From the NCBI RefSeq assembly GCF_008630935.1, contig NZ_CP043908.1, positions 372,001 to 436,000 on the forward strand: a stretch of 64,000 nucleotides of DNA, read 5' to 3'. Below are positions 8,209-17,515 of the stretch, in pieces. Positions within the stretch are counted from its first letter, which is position 1; each line of letters starts with the position of its first letter. The translations under genes and the position numbers were made by a program. The notes beneath the pieces were generated by a model, which did no database searches, was not told where the DNA came from, and worked only from the letters and a program-made list of their open reading frames with translations. This stretch comes from Thermodesulfobacterium sp. TA1 (GTDB lineage: Bacteria; Desulfobacterota; Thermodesulfobacteria; Thermodesulfobacteriales; Thermodesulfobacteriaceae).

Positions 8209-9315
8209 TTATTCATTTTGATTAACATCAGAATGATCGGTTAAGTGATTAACCAGATGGTGTTTGTAAATTTCTATGATAGATAGAAAAAGGGCAAGGA
8301 TAAGTGGCCCTAAAAAAAGCCCTAAAATCCCAAATTGAACAATTCCCCCAAGCACTGAAAAAAAGATAAGAAGATTATGTATTTTGGTTTTTCCTCCGAT
8401 TAAAAATGGTTTTAAAAAGTTATCTAAGTTAGAAATGATAACTCCACAGAAAACTAAGAGAATTATTCCTTTTATATAGCTTCCGGTTAAAAACAGATAT
8501 CCAACCAAAGGTCCCCAAATAAGAAAGGTCCCAAAGGCTGGTATAAAAGAGGCTAACATCGTAAGGATAGCCCAAAATAGGTTTTGAGGTATACCCAAAA
8601 TAGAATAGATAAAAAAGGCTAAGATCCCTTGGATCAAGGCAGTTAAAACATTACCATACAGCACACCTTTTAAGATCAAACTTACCCTTTCTAACATTTT
8701 CTTTTTTTCTAAATCTTGTCCAGGGATAAGGTACAATATCTCTTTAATGACCTTCTCTCCATCTATCAAAAAATAGTGTAAAGTAAGGATAGTAAAAGCT
8801 GATTGAAACCCAATGGAAAATAAAAATTTGGCTAAGTTAGTTATCGAAAGAAATCCTGCTTGAACGATCGAAGAGATTAATTGGGTAAGCTTTTCTTGGA
8901 TTTGAGGTAAGTAGGGTTGTATTTGATCCAAAATTTTAGTAAACAAAACATAGAGCTTGGGATATTTCTTAGTTTTTTCGATAAACTCATAAATACTTTG
9001 ATGGGTAAAAGGTTTAAGCCAATCTAAAATCGAAAGAATTTGTTGATAAAGATTTAAGAGAACCACAGAAAGCGGGCCTATTACAAACAGCACTAAGAAA
9101 AAAAGGACTATAAAAGAAGATAAATTTTTTCTTTTGGTTTTTAGGTAGATTTTTTGGTAACAAGGATAGACAAAAAAAGCGATAATCCCAGCCCAGCAGA
9201 TGATATAAAAAAGAGGAGTTAATAAATAGACAAATCCAAGGATGATAACAAAGGCTAAAAAGAAAGAAAGAAAAAATCCTATTTTAGGATAAAAGCTATT
9301 TTTAACGATTTTCAT
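8209..9315 (-). CDS. AI-2E family (UPF0118) membrane permease
   Basis: An integral membrane protein of the AI-2E/UPF0118 family, known members of which export autoinducer-2 or act as Na+/H+ antiporters; the substrate here cannot be told. Hydrophobic segments cluster at the N-terminus (about three), followed by a long soluble helical loop (about residues 95-150) and then four or five more segments including the family's conserved GPLVGYLF and GPLILALF regions. I use the ATG at 9315; an in-frame TTG at 9351 would add 12 residues. Neither has a good ribosome binding site. It is divergent from the FmdB-like gene. Confidence 0.82.
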   Translation of the reverse strand: MKIVKNSFYPKIGFFLSFFLAFVIILGFVYLLTPLFYIICWAGIIAFFVYPCYQKIYLKTKRKNLSSFIVLFFLVLFVIGPLSVVLLNLYQQILSILDWLKPFTHQSIYEFIEKTKKYPKLYVLFTKILDQIQPYLPQIQEKLTQLISSIVQAGFLSITNLAKFLFSIGFQSAFTILTLHYFLIDGEKVIKEILYLIPGQDLEKKKMLERVSLILKGVLYGNVLTALIQGILAFFIYSILGIPQNLFWAILTMLASFIPAFGTFLIWGPLVGYLFLTGSYIKGIILLVFCGVIISNLDNFLKPFLIGGKTKIHNLLIFFSVLGGIVQFGILGLFLGPLILALFLSIIEIYKHHLVNHLTDHSDVNQNE

Positions 9316-9362
9316 TTTAAAAAAATATAGCTTAGATTGTTTTTTTCTCAAGATCTTTTATG

Positions 9363-9390
9363 TTGTAAACTTAGAAATAGATATTATAAT
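9363..9390 (+). promoter_or_regulatory. Promoter of the FmdB-like gene, likely leaderless
   Basis: TTGTAA (9363-9368), a 16-base spacer, then perfect TATAAT (9385-9390). The ATG at 9397 lies exactly where transcription should start and no ribosome binding site precedes it. The palindromic -10 area also contains TATAAT on the minus strand (9388-9383), which may serve the divergent permease. Confidence 0.5.
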
Positions 9391-9396
9391 TAAGTT

Positions 9397-9768
9397 ATGC
9401 CAATTTATGAGTTCAGGTGCGAAAATTGTGGTGAAATTTTTGAAAAATTGCAGAGGATGGATGAAGACTATCCGCCCTGTCCAAACTGTGGAAGTTTTGA
9501 TGTGATGAAACTTCCTTCTATTTTTGGTTTTCAGGACAAAATAGCCCAAAAATCCCAGAGAGAGATTTCAATCTTGAAAAGAGCAAGAGATTATTTAATA
9601 GATGGTAAAATCGGAGAAGCCCGTCGTTTTTTAGAAAAAGCTAAAGAGTTTCATCCATCAGAAAGGATAAAGAAACTTTCTGATGTTCTTTCAGAAAGAA
9701 AAGCAGTAAAAAGTGTTTATGCAAGCCAGACCGAATATGTTATCACCAAAAAGAAGGAGAAAAGCTAA
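9397..9768 (+). CDS. FmdB-family zinc-ribbon protein
   Basis: A 123-residue putative regulatory protein. Residues 1-40 are the FmdB zinc ribbon: MPIYEFRCENCG, then CPNCG about 20 residues later. The tail is helical and charged. FmdB was named for regulation of a formamidase; in most bacteria the function is unknown. It begins immediately at the predicted transcription start, so the mRNA may be leaderless. The next gene starts one base after its stop. Confidence 0.85.
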   Translation: MPIYEFRCENCGEIFEKLQRMDEDYPPCPNCGSFDVMKLPSIFGFQDKIAQKSQREISILKRARDYLIDGKIGEARRFLEKAKEFHPSERIKKLSDVLSERKAVKSVYASQTEYVITKKKEKS

Positions 9769-9769
9769 T

Positions 9770-10042
9770 ATGAGTAGAGACCAAGATGACTTTTTTTCAA
9801 ACTTGATAACCTTTAGTACGTTTATTCTTTCTTTAAATACCGCAGCCCTTATTCATTTAGGAGAACTTCCAGACCCGATTACTAATAAAAAAGAAATTAA
9901 TCTGCTTTTAGCTAAACAAACGATAGACACCATCGAAATGTTAAAAGAAAAAACTAAAGGCAACTTAACTCTTGATGAGGAACGCCTTCTAAATACTATT
10001 CTTTATGAACTTAAGCTAAAATTTTTAAAAGTTGCAGACTAA
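9770..10042 (+). CDS. DUF1844 family small protein
   Basis: A 90-residue, all-helical, acidic protein. The run ITFSTFILSLNTAALIHLGE (about residues 11-30) and the DLPDP-like LPDPIT segment are the hallmarks of DUF1844, a family of unknown function common in deltaproteobacterial-type genomes. I start at the ATG at 9770, which has an AAGGAG site and follows the FmdB-like stop by one base; the longer open frame upstream is not used. It is followed closely by ispE, so probably lies in one transcript. Confidence 0.85.
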   Translation: MSRDQDDFFSNLITFSTFILSLNTAALIHLGELPDPITNKKEINLLLAKQTIDTIEMLKEKTKGNLTLDEERLLNTILYELKLKFLKVAD

Positions 10043-10056
10043 GGGATATAATTTTT

Positions 10057-10899
10057 ATGAAAAAATATCTCTTTTTATCACCTGCTAAGCTAAACTTAGT
10101 TTTACAGGTATTAGGTCGCAGAGAAGATGGTTATCATAATATTTATACGATTTTTCAAAAAATAGACCTTTTTGATGAAATAGAAATTAAAAAAGGTGTC
10201 CCTGATTTTAGATTGGAATTTATAACCAAGGGAATTAACATTCCTCTTGAAGAAAATTTGGTTTACAAGGCCTATGTTAAATTTAAGCAGGCTTTTAACT
10301 TGAGAGAAAATCACCATATAACGATTAAAAAAACTATACCTATAGGTGCTGGTTTAGGGGGAGGAAGCAGTAATGCTGCTACTGTTTTGAAGGGGTTAGC
10401 TTATATTTATGGTATCGATCAGCAAACTCCGGTTTTATATGATATAGCTAAGGAGTTGGGGGCAGACGTACCTTTCTTTTTAAGTCCTTATGCTACAGCC
10501 TTAGGCGAAGGGATAGGAGAGGTTTTGACCCCTTATCCTACTTTTTCTGCATGGTATTTATTGATTTGTCCTGACTTTGAGATAAGTACTAAATGGGCGT
10601 ATCAAAATTTAGGATTGACAAAATCCAAAAATCCTGTTTATTATTCTACCGAACATTCTCCCTGGAGACAGCCTCAGGGATTAATAAACGATTTTAAGGC
10701 CTTAGTTTTTGAGAAGTTCCCCTTTTTAAAGGAGCTTGAAGCCCAGCTTAAAGCCTGTGGCTGCTGTGCTGTGGGCCTTAGCGGCACAGGTCCTACAATT
10801 TTTGGAGTTTTTGAGAAAGAACTTCCTTTTTACGTTTATGAAGCTTTAAAGAAAAAGTTTAGAAAAGTAAGAGTTTTTTTAGTACAAAACTTGGAGTAG
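10057..10899 (+). CDS. ispE: 4-diphosphocytidyl-2-C-methyl-D-erythritol kinase (IspE)
   Basis: GHMP kinase that phosphorylates the 2-OH of CDP-methylerythritol in the MEP route to isoprenoids. The ATP-binding motif PIGAGLGGGSSNAATVL (about residues 93-109) and the N-terminal SPAKLNLVLQVLGRREDGYH substrate segment are clear. A C-terminal LSGTGPTIFGVF motif completes the fold. The length (280) is standard. It sits next to prs, an order very common in bacteria. Confidence 0.95.
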   Translation: MKKYLFLSPAKLNLVLQVLGRREDGYHNIYTIFQKIDLFDEIEIKKGVPDFRLEFITKGINIPLEENLVYKAYVKFKQAFNLRENHHITIKKTIPIGAGLGGGSSNAATVLKGLAYIYGIDQQTPVLYDIAKELGADVPFFLSPYATALGEGIGEVLTPYPTFSAWYLLICPDFEISTKWAYQNLGLTKSKNPVYYSTEHSPWRQPQGLINDFKALVFEKFPFLKELEAQLKACGCCAVGLSGTGPTIFGVFEKELPFYVYEALKKKFRKVRVFLVQNLE

Positions 10900-10919
10900 G
10901 TTAGGAGGAGAAAAAAGCT

Positions 10920-11876
10920 ATGGGGGGCTATAATTTTAAAGGAATTTGTGTTTTATCTGGTAATGCTAACCCTGTATTAGCAGAAAAGATCTGTAGTTTT
11001 TTAGATATACCTTTGGGAAAGGCGGTGGTAAAACGTTTTAGTGACGGAGAGATATTTGTAGAAATAAAAGATAATATAAGAGGGGCAGATGTTTTTATCA
11101 TTCAGCCTACTTGTCCTCCTGTAAATGAAAATTTGATGGAACTACTTATCATGATAGATGCTGCTCGCAGGGCTTCGGCCAGAAGGATTACTGCTGTGAT
11201 TCCTTATTATGGTTATGCCAGGCAAGATAGGAAAACCGCTCCAAGGACACCCATTTCTGCTAAATTAGTAGCTAATTTGATAGTAGTAGCCGGTGCCAGA
11301 AGGGTTTTAACCGTTGACCTTCATGCCGGTCAAATCCAAGGTTTTTTTGACATCCCTGTGGATCATCTTTATGCCCTGCCAGTTTTTTTAAAACATATAA
11401 AAGAGAATTTTGCTGGAAAAGACCTGGTAATCGTTTCTCCAGATGCTGGAGGAGTGGAAAGGGCAAGAGAGTATGCCAAAAGGTTGGAGGCCTCCATCGC
11501 TATCATCGATAAAAGAAGAGAACGTCCAAACGAAAGTGCTGTAATGAATATCATCGGAGAGGTAAAAGATAAAGTAGCCATCATCGTCGATGATATGATA
11601 GACACAGCAGGCACTATGTGTCAAGCAGCTGATGCTATCAAGGAAAGAGGTGCTTTGGAGGTTTATGGAATGGCTACTCATCCTGTGCTTTCTGGAAAGG
11701 CTTTAGAAAGGATTTCTAACTCTTCTTTAAAAGCCCTTTGGGTAAGTGATACCATACCTTTAAGCGAAGAAGCAAAAGTTATAGAAAAGATACAAGTCCT
11801 TTCTTTGGCAGGTTTGTTAGCCGAGGCTATAAAAAGGATAAATACCGATGAGTCTATAAGCTCACTTTTTGTATAA
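10920..11876 (+). CDS. prs: Ribose-phosphate pyrophosphokinase (PRPP synthetase)
   Basis: Makes PRPP from ribose 5-phosphate and ATP, feeding purine, pyrimidine, His and Trp synthesis. Visible motifs are the [10 protein letters not shown] region near residue 40, the flexible-loop [10 protein letters not shown] segment (about 98-107), the [11 protein letters not shown] ribose-phosphate loop (about 130-140) and the PRPP-binding [14 protein letters not shown] (about 219-232). The length of 318 is that of class I bacterial enzymes. A strong AGGAGG precedes the ATG. rplY follows directly, the usual prs-ctc arrangement. Confidence 0.97.
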   Translation: MGGYNFKGICVLSGNANPVLAEKICSFLDIPLGKAVVKRFSDGEIFVEIKDNIRGADVFIIQPTCPPVNENLMELLIMIDAARRASARRITAVIPYYGYARQDRKTAPRTPISAKLVANLIVVAGARRVLTVDLHAGQIQGFFDIPVDHLYALPVFLKHIKENFAGKDLVIVSPDAGGVERAREYAKRLEASIAIIDKRRERPNESAVMNIIGEVKDKVAIIVDDMIDTAGTMCQAADAIKERGALEVYGMATHPVLSGKALERISNSSLKALWVSDTIPLSEEAKVIEKIQVLSLAGLLAEAIKRINTDESISSLFV

Positions 11877-11907
11877 AAAATGTCAATTAAAAGGAGGAGG
11901 AGATACA

Positions 11908-12504
11908 ATGAGGCAGGTTAGTTTGTCCGCTTTGAAAAGAGACAAAACAGGTAAAGAGTGTGCCAAAAAGTTAAGAAAACAAGGTTTAATTCCCGCCGTA
12001 GTTTATGGCCACAATTTTAACCCCGTTTCTATTTCAGTTAAAGCTAATGAACTTGAAAGTATTTTACACAAATACAAAGGAGAAACTTTGCTTTTTAACT
12101 TGGAGGTTCAAAACGGAGAGGTTCAAAAGATACAAGCTATTTTAAAAGATTATCAACTTCATCCTGTTACCGATAAAATCATTCATCTTGATTTTGTAGC
12201 GATTAAGGAAGGTGAAAAAATAAGTATTGATGTACCATTAGAGTTTATCGGGCGTCCTGTAGGACTTACTAAAGGTGGTGTGCTTGAGGTTTTTATGCAT
12301 ACCATTACGGTAGAGTGTTTACCTTCTGACATTCCAGATAAAATTCAGATAGATATTTCTGGTTTAGATTTAGGAGATGTTTTACACGTGAAAGATATAA
12401 AAGTCCCTGATGGGGTAAAGATTTTAGACAACCCTGAGGAGACTGTTATTACTATAGTGGCTGAAGGTGCTGAGAAAGAAGAGGCTTCTTCAGAAGAAGC
12501 TTAA
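11908..12504 (+). CDS. rplY: 50S ribosomal protein L25/general stress protein Ctc
   Basis: Binds 5S rRNA in the large subunit. The 198 residues have an N-terminal L25 domain (KRDKTGKECAKKLRKQGLIPAVVYG, split here by the usual loop) and a C-terminal TL5-type beta domain (from about residue 95), ending in an acidic tail. This is the long TL5/Ctc form. I start at the ATG behind AAGGAGGAGG; an upstream in-frame start at 11869 overlaps prs and has no site. It is flanked by prs and pth, the conserved order. Confidence 0.93.
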   Translation: MRQVSLSALKRDKTGKECAKKLRKQGLIPAVVYGHNFNPVSISVKANELESILHKYKGETLLFNLEVQNGEVQKIQAILKDYQLHPVTDKIIHLDFVAIKEGEKISIDVPLEFIGRPVGLTKGGVLEVFMHTITVECLPSDIPDKIQIDISGLDLGDVLHVKDIKVPDGVKILDNPEETVITIVAEGAEKEEASSEEA

Positions 12505-12516
12505 TAATTTTGTGCG

Positions 12517-13080
12517 ATGTGGCTTTTTTGTGGTTTAGGTAATCCCGGAGAGGAATATAAAGAAACGAGACATAATTTTGGATTTTTAGTTTTAGATGCC
12601 TTTGCTAAAAAGCATAGACTTAAGTTTGAGTTTTATAGAGATATGGAAAGTGAAGTAGCTTATTTTAAAGATAAAGCCATTTTAATTAAACCTCAGACAT
12701 ACATGAACCTCTCCGGTAGAGCGGTCAAGAAGTGGATGATAAAAGAACGAATACCTTTAAACAATCTGTTAGTAATCTATGATGACATGGACCTTCCCTT
12801 AGGAAAGATTAAGATTGCTCCTAAGGGTGGGGCTGGTGGGCATAAGGGGATGGTTTCGATCATAGAAGCTTTAGGATCCTCTGATTTTCCGAGGATGAAA
12901 CTTGGGATAGGCAAACCAGACCATAAAGATACAGTAAAATTTGTTCTATCTCCTTTTAACGAAGAAGAAAAAGAGAAGGTTAAGAAGGTGATAGAGATAG
13001 CAGTCCTTGCTTTAGAAGACCTTATTTATAAAGATCTTCTAAAAACCATGACTATATATAATTCCCAAACAGCGATTTAA
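12517..13080 (+). CDS. pth: Peptidyl-tRNA hydrolase
   Basis: Releases tRNA from peptidyl-tRNA that drops off ribosomes. The FCGLGNPGEEYKETRHNFGF start region contains the catalytic His (H20 in RHNFG) and the conserved Asn10. LVIYDDMDLPLGKIKI and GGAGGHKG (about residues 87-115) are further family signatures with the catalytic Asp. Standard length of 187. It follows rplY by 12 bases and precedes the psiE-like gene by one base. Confidence 0.95.
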   Translation: MWLFCGLGNPGEEYKETRHNFGFLVLDAFAKKHRLKFEFYRDMESEVAYFKDKAILIKPQTYMNLSGRAVKKWMIKERIPLNNLLVIYDDMDLPLGKIKIAPKGGAGGHKGMVSIIEALGSSDFPRMKLGIGKPDHKDTVKFVLSPFNEEEKEKVKKVIEIAVLALEDLIYKDLLKTMTIYNSQTAI

Positions 13081-13081
13081 G

Positions 13082-13546
13082 ATGAACTTAGAACGTTGGA
13101 ACTACTATGTACAATCCTTTTTCTTAAGGCTTGAAAGAGCTCTTTATGTTTTTATTGGTTTAGGAATATTGGTTGCTACCGCTTTTATTATTTTTTATGG
13201 ATTTAAAGCCATTTGGAACCTTCCTTCTTATCCTAATTTTACCGAAGGTATCATCTATGTTTTAGACAAGTTTTTAATTGCTATGATGTTTTTAGAGGTT
13301 TTCTATACCCTTCAGGTAATTTTTGGGGAAGAATACAAGATTAAGTGCTTAGAACCATTTTTATTGGTAGGTATCATTGCTTTAGTGCGAAGGCTTTTGA
13401 TCGTAGGTTTTGAAATAGCCCATACTCCTTCTTTTGAACCAGAGCGGTTTAAATATTATCTTTTTGAGATATTTACTATAGGAATCCTTATTTTGACCTT
13501 GATAGCAGGTATAGCTATTTTAAGAAAATTGAGGGTAATGAAATGA
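13082..13546 (+). CDS. PsiE-like membrane protein
   Basis: A 154-residue inner-membrane protein with four hydrophobic segments (about residues 20-45, 60-80, 95-112 and 130-148). The pattern and the central [12 protein letters not shown] segment fit the phosphate-starvation-inducible PsiE family, whose biochemical function is unknown. It starts one base after the pth stop and its last bases overlap guaA (ATGA), so it is firmly within this transcript. Family assignment is by overall pattern. Confidence 0.7.
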   Translation: MNLERWNYYVQSFFLRLERALYVFIGLGILVATAFIIFYGFKAIWNLPSYPNFTEGIIYVLDKFLIAMMFLEVFYTLQVIFGEEYKIKCLEPFLLVGIIALVRRLLIVGFEIAHTPSFEPERFKYYLFEIFTIGILILTLIAGIAILRKLRVMK

Positions 13547-15084
13547 AAAACAAAATATTGATCCTTGATTTTGGTTCCCAGACTACTCAGCTTATTGCAA
13601 GAAGGATTAGAGAATTAGGTGTTTATAGTGAGATTAAACCTTGTTTTATTTCTTTAGAAGAGATTAAAAGTTTTAAACCGTCAGGTATCATTCTTTCAGG
13701 GGGACCAAGTAGTGTCTATGATATAGATGCTCCTACTATAACTCCTAAGATTTTTGAGCTTGGTGTTCCTGTTTTAGGAATTTGTTATGGAGTACAGTTA
13801 ATAAGTCATCTTTTAGGTGGGAAAGTGGAGAGAAGCGAAAAACGTGAATTTGGGCCAGCTTTTATCAAAATAGTAGAAGAAAACGCCCTTTTTAAAGGGT
13901 TGAAAAAGGGCGGAGTTTATAAAGTATGGATGAGCCATAGCGATAGGATTGAGGTTTTGCCAGAAGGTTTTTATGTGTTGGCTGAAACAGAAAATACACC
14001 ATTTGCCGCGATAGCTCATAAAGAAAAACCTGTTTATGGGGTTCAGTTTCATCCTGAAGTTATCCATACAGAGATAGGACAAGAAGTGTTAGGAAATTTT
14101 GTTTTTGAGGTGTGCGGTTGTGAGGCAGACTGGAGTATGCCTTCTTTTATAGAAAGAACCGTAGAAGAGATAAAAGAACTGGTTAAGGAAAATGAAAAGG
14201 TGATTTGTGCTCTTTCTGGGGGTATAGATTCTACCGTTACCGCACTTTTAGTCCATAAAGCCATAGGAGATAGATTGATACCTATATTTGTAAACAATGG
14301 ACTGTTGAGAAAAAATGAACCTGAAGAGGTCTTATCTTTGATGAAGAGTTTAGGGCTAAAAGTGGATTATGTGGACGCAAGTTCTCTTTTTCTTGAAAGG
14401 CTTAAAGGGGTTGAAGACCCAGAAAGAAAAAGAAAGATTATAGGGGAAACCTTTATAGAAGTTTTTGAAAAAGAAGCTAAAAAATTTGAAAATGTAGTTT
14501 ATCTTGCTCAAGGCACTTTATACCCTGATGTGATAGAGAGTGTTTCTTTCAGAGGTCCTTCTGCTACGATAAAGTCTCATCATAACGTAGGTGGACTTCC
14601 TGAAAGGATGCATCTTAAACTTATTGAACCACTACGGGAGCTGTTTAAGGATGAGGTTAGAAAGATAGCCGAGCTTTTGGGTTTACCTAAGCATATCATC
14701 TGGAGACAACCTTTTCCAGGTCCAGGTCTTGCTATAAGGATTATAGGCGAGGTTTCAGAAGAAAAGTTAAACATCCTTAGAGAGGCAGACGCAATAGTTA
14801 CCGAGGAGATGCTTAATACAGGTTGGTATTATCAGGTATGGCAAAGCTTTGCTGTGCTTTTACCGGTAAAAACTGTAGGGGTTATGGGTGATGCAAGAAC
14901 CTATGAGTACGTAGTGGCTATTAGGTGTGTTGAGAGCCAAGATGCTATGACCGCTGACTGGGTAAAACTTCCTTATGAACTTTTAGAAAGACTTTCTAAT
15001 CGTATAATTAACGAAGTAAAAGGGGTTAATAGAGTAGTTTATGATATCTCTTCTAAACCTCCAGCTACGATCGAATGGGAATGA
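13543..15084 (+). CDS. guaA: GMP synthase (glutamine-hydrolysing)
   Basis: Converts XMP to GMP. The N-terminal amidotransferase domain has Cys81 in GICYGVQLI and the QFHPEV His-Glu pair. The ATP-pyrophosphatase P-loop SGGIDST is at about residues 225-231. The C-terminal dimerisation domain ends in the family-typical KPPATIEWE. The 513 residues are standard. It overlaps the psiE-like gene by ATGA and the following polyprenol-kinase-like gene by ATGA, so translation is coupled across all three. Confidence 0.97.
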   Translation: MKNKILILDFGSQTTQLIARRIRELGVYSEIKPCFISLEEIKSFKPSGIILSGGPSSVYDIDAPTITPKIFELGVPVLGICYGVQLISHLLGGKVERSEKREFGPAFIKIVEENALFKGLKKGGVYKVWMSHSDRIEVLPEGFYVLAETENTPFAAIAHKEKPVYGVQFHPEVIHTEIGQEVLGNFVFEVCGCEADWSMPSFIERTVEEIKELVKENEKVICALSGGIDSTVTALLVHKAIGDRLIPIFVNNGLLRKNEPEEVLSLMKSLGLKVDYVDASSLFLERLKGVEDPERKRKIIGETFIEVFEKEAKKFENVVYLAQGTLYPDVIESVSFRGPSATIKSHHNVGGLPERMHLKLIEPLRELFKDEVRKIAELLGLPKHIIWRQPFPGPGLAIRIIGEVSEEKLNILREADAIVTEEMLNTGWYYQVWQSFAVLLPVKTVGVMGDARTYEYVVAIRCVESQDAMTADWVKLPYELLERLSNRIINEVKGVNRVVYDISSKPPATIEWE

Positions 15085-15635
15085 ACTTTTATAGAAAGGT
15101 TTTTCATCTGTTTTTTGGTGTTTTTCTTTGGGGATTATCCTATGTTCTTTCTTATAAAACGTTTAGCTGGGTCTTAGTAGGTTTGTTGATAGCATCTTCT
15201 CTTTTTGAAATTTTAAGACTTTTTTTATATGATTATCTTCCTTTAAAAAGAATTTGGATACCCCTCCTTAAAAAAGAAGAATTTTATAAGATAAGCGATG
15301 GTTGGTTTTATCTTGTTGGGATAACCTGTCTTTATGGTTTAGTAGGTATTCAAGATTTTAGATTGGTGGTTTTAGTGTTAACTTTAGCCGATCCGATGGC
15401 CTCTTTGGTTGGATTTTATATAGGAAGAATAAAAGTATTTAGTGGAAAGACCTTGGAAGGAGGAGTAACTTTTCTTTTGATAACGCTTTTTATAGTTTAT
15501 ACGGTTAAAAGGTCTTTAACCCTTGTAGATATAGGATTTAGTACTCTTCTTGCTTTTACAGAACTTTTAACTAAAAGAGACAACTTTTGGATTCCTTTAA
15601 TAGGAGGTTTGTACTTAAGATATTTTAAAGGTTAA
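15081..15635 (+). CDS. Diacylglycerol/polyprenol kinase-like membrane protein
   Basis: A 184-residue membrane protein with several hydrophobic segments, of the SEC59/DGK1/VTE5 family of CTP-dependent lipid kinases. The segment [21 protein letters not shown] (split: DPMASLVG then [13 protein letters not shown], about residues 108-130) is the family's conserved cytosolic active region. The lipid substrate (polyprenol, diacylglycerol or phytol-like) cannot be told from sequence. I choose the ATG at 15081, which overlaps the guaA stop as ATGA; an ATG at 15075 would add two residues. Confidence 0.75.
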   Translation: MNFYRKVFHLFFGVFLWGLSYVLSYKTFSWVLVGLLIASSLFEILRLFLYDYLPLKRIWIPLLKKEEFYKISDGWFYLVGITCLYGLVGIQDFRLVVLVLTLADPMASLVGFYIGRIKVFSGKTLEGGVTFLLITLFIVYTVKRSLTLVDIGFSTLLAFTELLTKRDNFWIPLIGGLYLRYFKG

Positions 15636-15698
15636 TTTTTAAAACGTAATCTTAAGAAAGTTTAAAAACTCTTTTTGTGTCATCCTTTTGTCTAATAT

Positions 15699-15726
15699 TT
15701 GACTTTTTTAGATTAAGAGTTATTTT
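15699..15726 (+). promoter_or_regulatory. Candidate promoter of yceD-rpmF-plsX-fabH
   Basis: TTGACT (15699-15704), a 16-base spacer and TATTTT (15721-15726), 33 bases before the yceD start. It lies in the only sizeable gap of this gene run. The preceding 60 bases hold a weak AGTTT/AAACT hairpin followed by CTTTTT that may end the guaA transcript. Confidence 0.4.
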
Positions 15727-15758
15727 AAAAACAAACAAAAGCGAGGTTTAAGAAAAAC

Positions 15759-16307
15759 ATGGAAGAACTTAAAAATTGGGGCATTAGTTTAGATGATATT
15801 CCTTTAGAAGGTTTAAAGGTTGAGTTTGGCGATATAAAAAATTTAGAGGGTTTTAAAATAAAAGAACCCCTTTCTGGTTTTTTAAAATTGAAAAAATTAG
15901 GGATTGAGGTAAAATTAGAGGGCTTTATAAAAGGGTCTTTAATTTTAGAGTGCGATAGATGCTTAACTGAGTTTGAGTTTGATTTAGAACATTCTTTTGA
16001 ATTAGATTTAAAGCCGTTAAGTAGTCTTAATTTTGAGGAAGAAAAAGAACTTTCTGATGAAGAGATGGAGGTTAGTTTTTTTGAAAACTCTTGGATTTCT
16101 TTTTATGACCTTTTAAGAGAGGAAATTTGGTTGTCTTTACCTTATAAGAAACTTTGTAAAGAAGATTGTAAAGGACTTTGTAACTACTGTGGAGCCAATC
16201 TTAATGAAAGAAGCTGTAGCTGTGGGGTTTATAAAAAACATAGCCCTTTTGCAGTATTGCAAAAATTATTAGAAAAGGACAGTTTGGAAAAAAGAGGAGG
16301 TAAGTAA
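15759..16307 (+). CDS. yceD: YceD/DUF177 family protein
   Basis: A 182-residue acidic protein of the YceD (DUF177) family, which is linked to 23S rRNA accumulation and nearly always precedes rpmF. The CDRCL pair (about residues 66-70) and a C-terminal cluster of Cys ([13 protein letters not shown], then CSC; residues ~128-150) are the conserved features and probably bind zinc. It ends one base before rpmF. The role in ribosome assembly comes from the family, not from this sequence. Confidence 0.88.
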   Translation: MEELKNWGISLDDIPLEGLKVEFGDIKNLEGFKIKEPLSGFLKLKKLGIEVKLEGFIKGSLILECDRCLTEFEFDLEHSFELDLKPLSSLNFEEEKELSDEEMEVSFFENSWISFYDLLREEIWLSLPYKKLCKEDCKGLCNYCGANLNERSCSCGVYKKHSPFAVLQKLLEKDSLEKRGGK

Positions 16308-16308
16308 C

Positions 16309-16491
16309 ATGGCTGTACCTAAGAGAAAAACTTCAAGGTCAAGGAGAGGGATGAGAAGGGCTCATAAACATTTAGACGCCCCTTCTTTTTCTGTGTGTCC
16401 AAGATGCAAGTCTACTAAGCTTCCCCATAGGGCTTGTCCCAGCTGTGGTTATTACAAAAGCAAACAGGTTTTGGAAAAAGAATCTTCTTAG
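16309..16491 (+). CDS. rpmF: 50S ribosomal protein L32
   Basis: A 60-residue basic protein of the large subunit. [19 protein letters not shown] is the canonical start, and four Cys (CPRC and CPSC) form a zinc ribbon, so this is the zinc-binding (C+) form. A GAGGTAAGTAAC site precedes the ATG. It sits between yceD and plsX as in most bacteria. Confidence 0.98.
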   Translation: MAVPKRKTSRSRRGMRRAHKHLDAPSFSVCPRCKSTKLPHRACPSCGYYKSKQVLEKESS

Positions 16492-16507
16492 GTTTTTTAT
16501 CTAACCT

Positions 16508-17515
16508 ATGTATAGGGTAGTCTTAGATGTGATGGGAGGGGATTTTGCTCCCTCCCAAATCCTTAGAGGTGCAGACCTTGCTCTTAAAGAATTTCCAGAT
16601 TTAGAGCTTATTTTAGTAGGGAAAGAACAGGTTTTGCGGGAGTATGTGGGGAAGCCCAGGGTTTCGGTGGTTTTTACTGAAGAAGTGGTGGATATGGATG
16701 AGAGTCCAGGGGATGCTTTAAGGAAAAAAAGAGAGGCCTCAGTTTTTAAAGGGATAGAACTTTTAAAGACCAAAGAGGCAGAGGCTTTTGTTTCGGCCGG
16801 AAACTCAGGGGCAGTAGCAGCAGGAAGTATTTTTATTTTAGGGAGGATAGAAGGGGTTAGGCGTCCGGCTATTGCTACCTTACTTCCTACTGTTAAAGAT
16901 CCTTTTGTTTTGATAGATGTAGGGGCTAACGTGGATTCCAAACCGATAGACCTTTTTCAGTTTGGTATCATGGGTAAAGTATTTTTAGAGAAGGTTTGGG
17001 AAAGGGATAACCCTAAGATAGCTTTATTGTCGATAGGAGAAGAGTCTGGTAAAGGAAATCTTCTGGTAAAAAAGGCCCATCAACTTTTTAAACAATCTAA
17101 GCTTAATTATGTAGGAAATATAGAAAGCAGAGATATTTATCGTGGAGAAGTAGACGTAGTGGTTTGTGATGGTTTTATTGGGAATGTTTGTCTTAAACTT
17201 TCTGAAGGTTTGGCTGAGGTTATCTTAGAGATGTTAAAAAACGAGGTAAAAAAATCGATGCTTTCTATTTTGGGACTTTTAATGGCTAAAAAGGCGATAG
17301 ATGGGTTTAAGAAAAAGTCTGATTGGAGAGAATACGGTGGAGCTCCACTTTTAGGGGTAAAAGGAAATGTAATCATCGCTCATGGAAGGTCTGATGCCTT
17401 GGCAATCAAAAACGCTATTAAAGTAGCTATAAACACCATCAAAATCAACCTGGTAGAAAAATTAGAGAGCGCCATTAAGGAAAATTTAGTTGAGGAGGAA
17501 AAGGAGTGTGTTTAA
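16508..17515 (+). CDS. plsX: Phosphate acyltransferase PlsX
   Basis: Makes acyl-phosphate from acyl-ACP, the first committed step of phospholipid synthesis in most bacteria. The VLDVMGGDFAP start, EVVDMDESPGDALRKKREAS region (about residues 59-78), FVSAGNSGAV (about 95-104) and GFIGNVCLKLSEG (about 222-234) are diagnostic. 335 residues is standard. Its last ten bases overlap fabH, so the two are translationally coupled. Confidence 0.96.
   Translation: MYRVVLDVMGGDFAPSQILRGADLALKEFPDLELILVGKEQVLREYVGKPRVSVVFTEEVVDMDESPGDALRKKREASVFKGIELLKTKEAEAFVSAGNSGAVAAGSIFILGRIEGVRRPAIATLLPTVKDPFVLIDVGANVDSKPIDLFQFGIMGKVFLEKVWERDNPKIALLSIGEESGKGNLLVKKAHQLFKQSKLNYVGNIESRDIYRGEVDVVVCDGFIGNVCLKLSEGLAEVILEMLKNEVKKSMLSILGLLMAKKAIDGFKKKSDWREYGGAPLLGVKGNVIIAHGRSDALAIKNAIKVAINTIKINLVEKLESAIKENLVEEEKECV

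Noticed and set aside
11869-11907. Upstream start for ribosomal protein L25
   Set aside because: It overlaps prs and lacks a ribosome binding site; the ATG at 11908 has AAGGAGGAGG.
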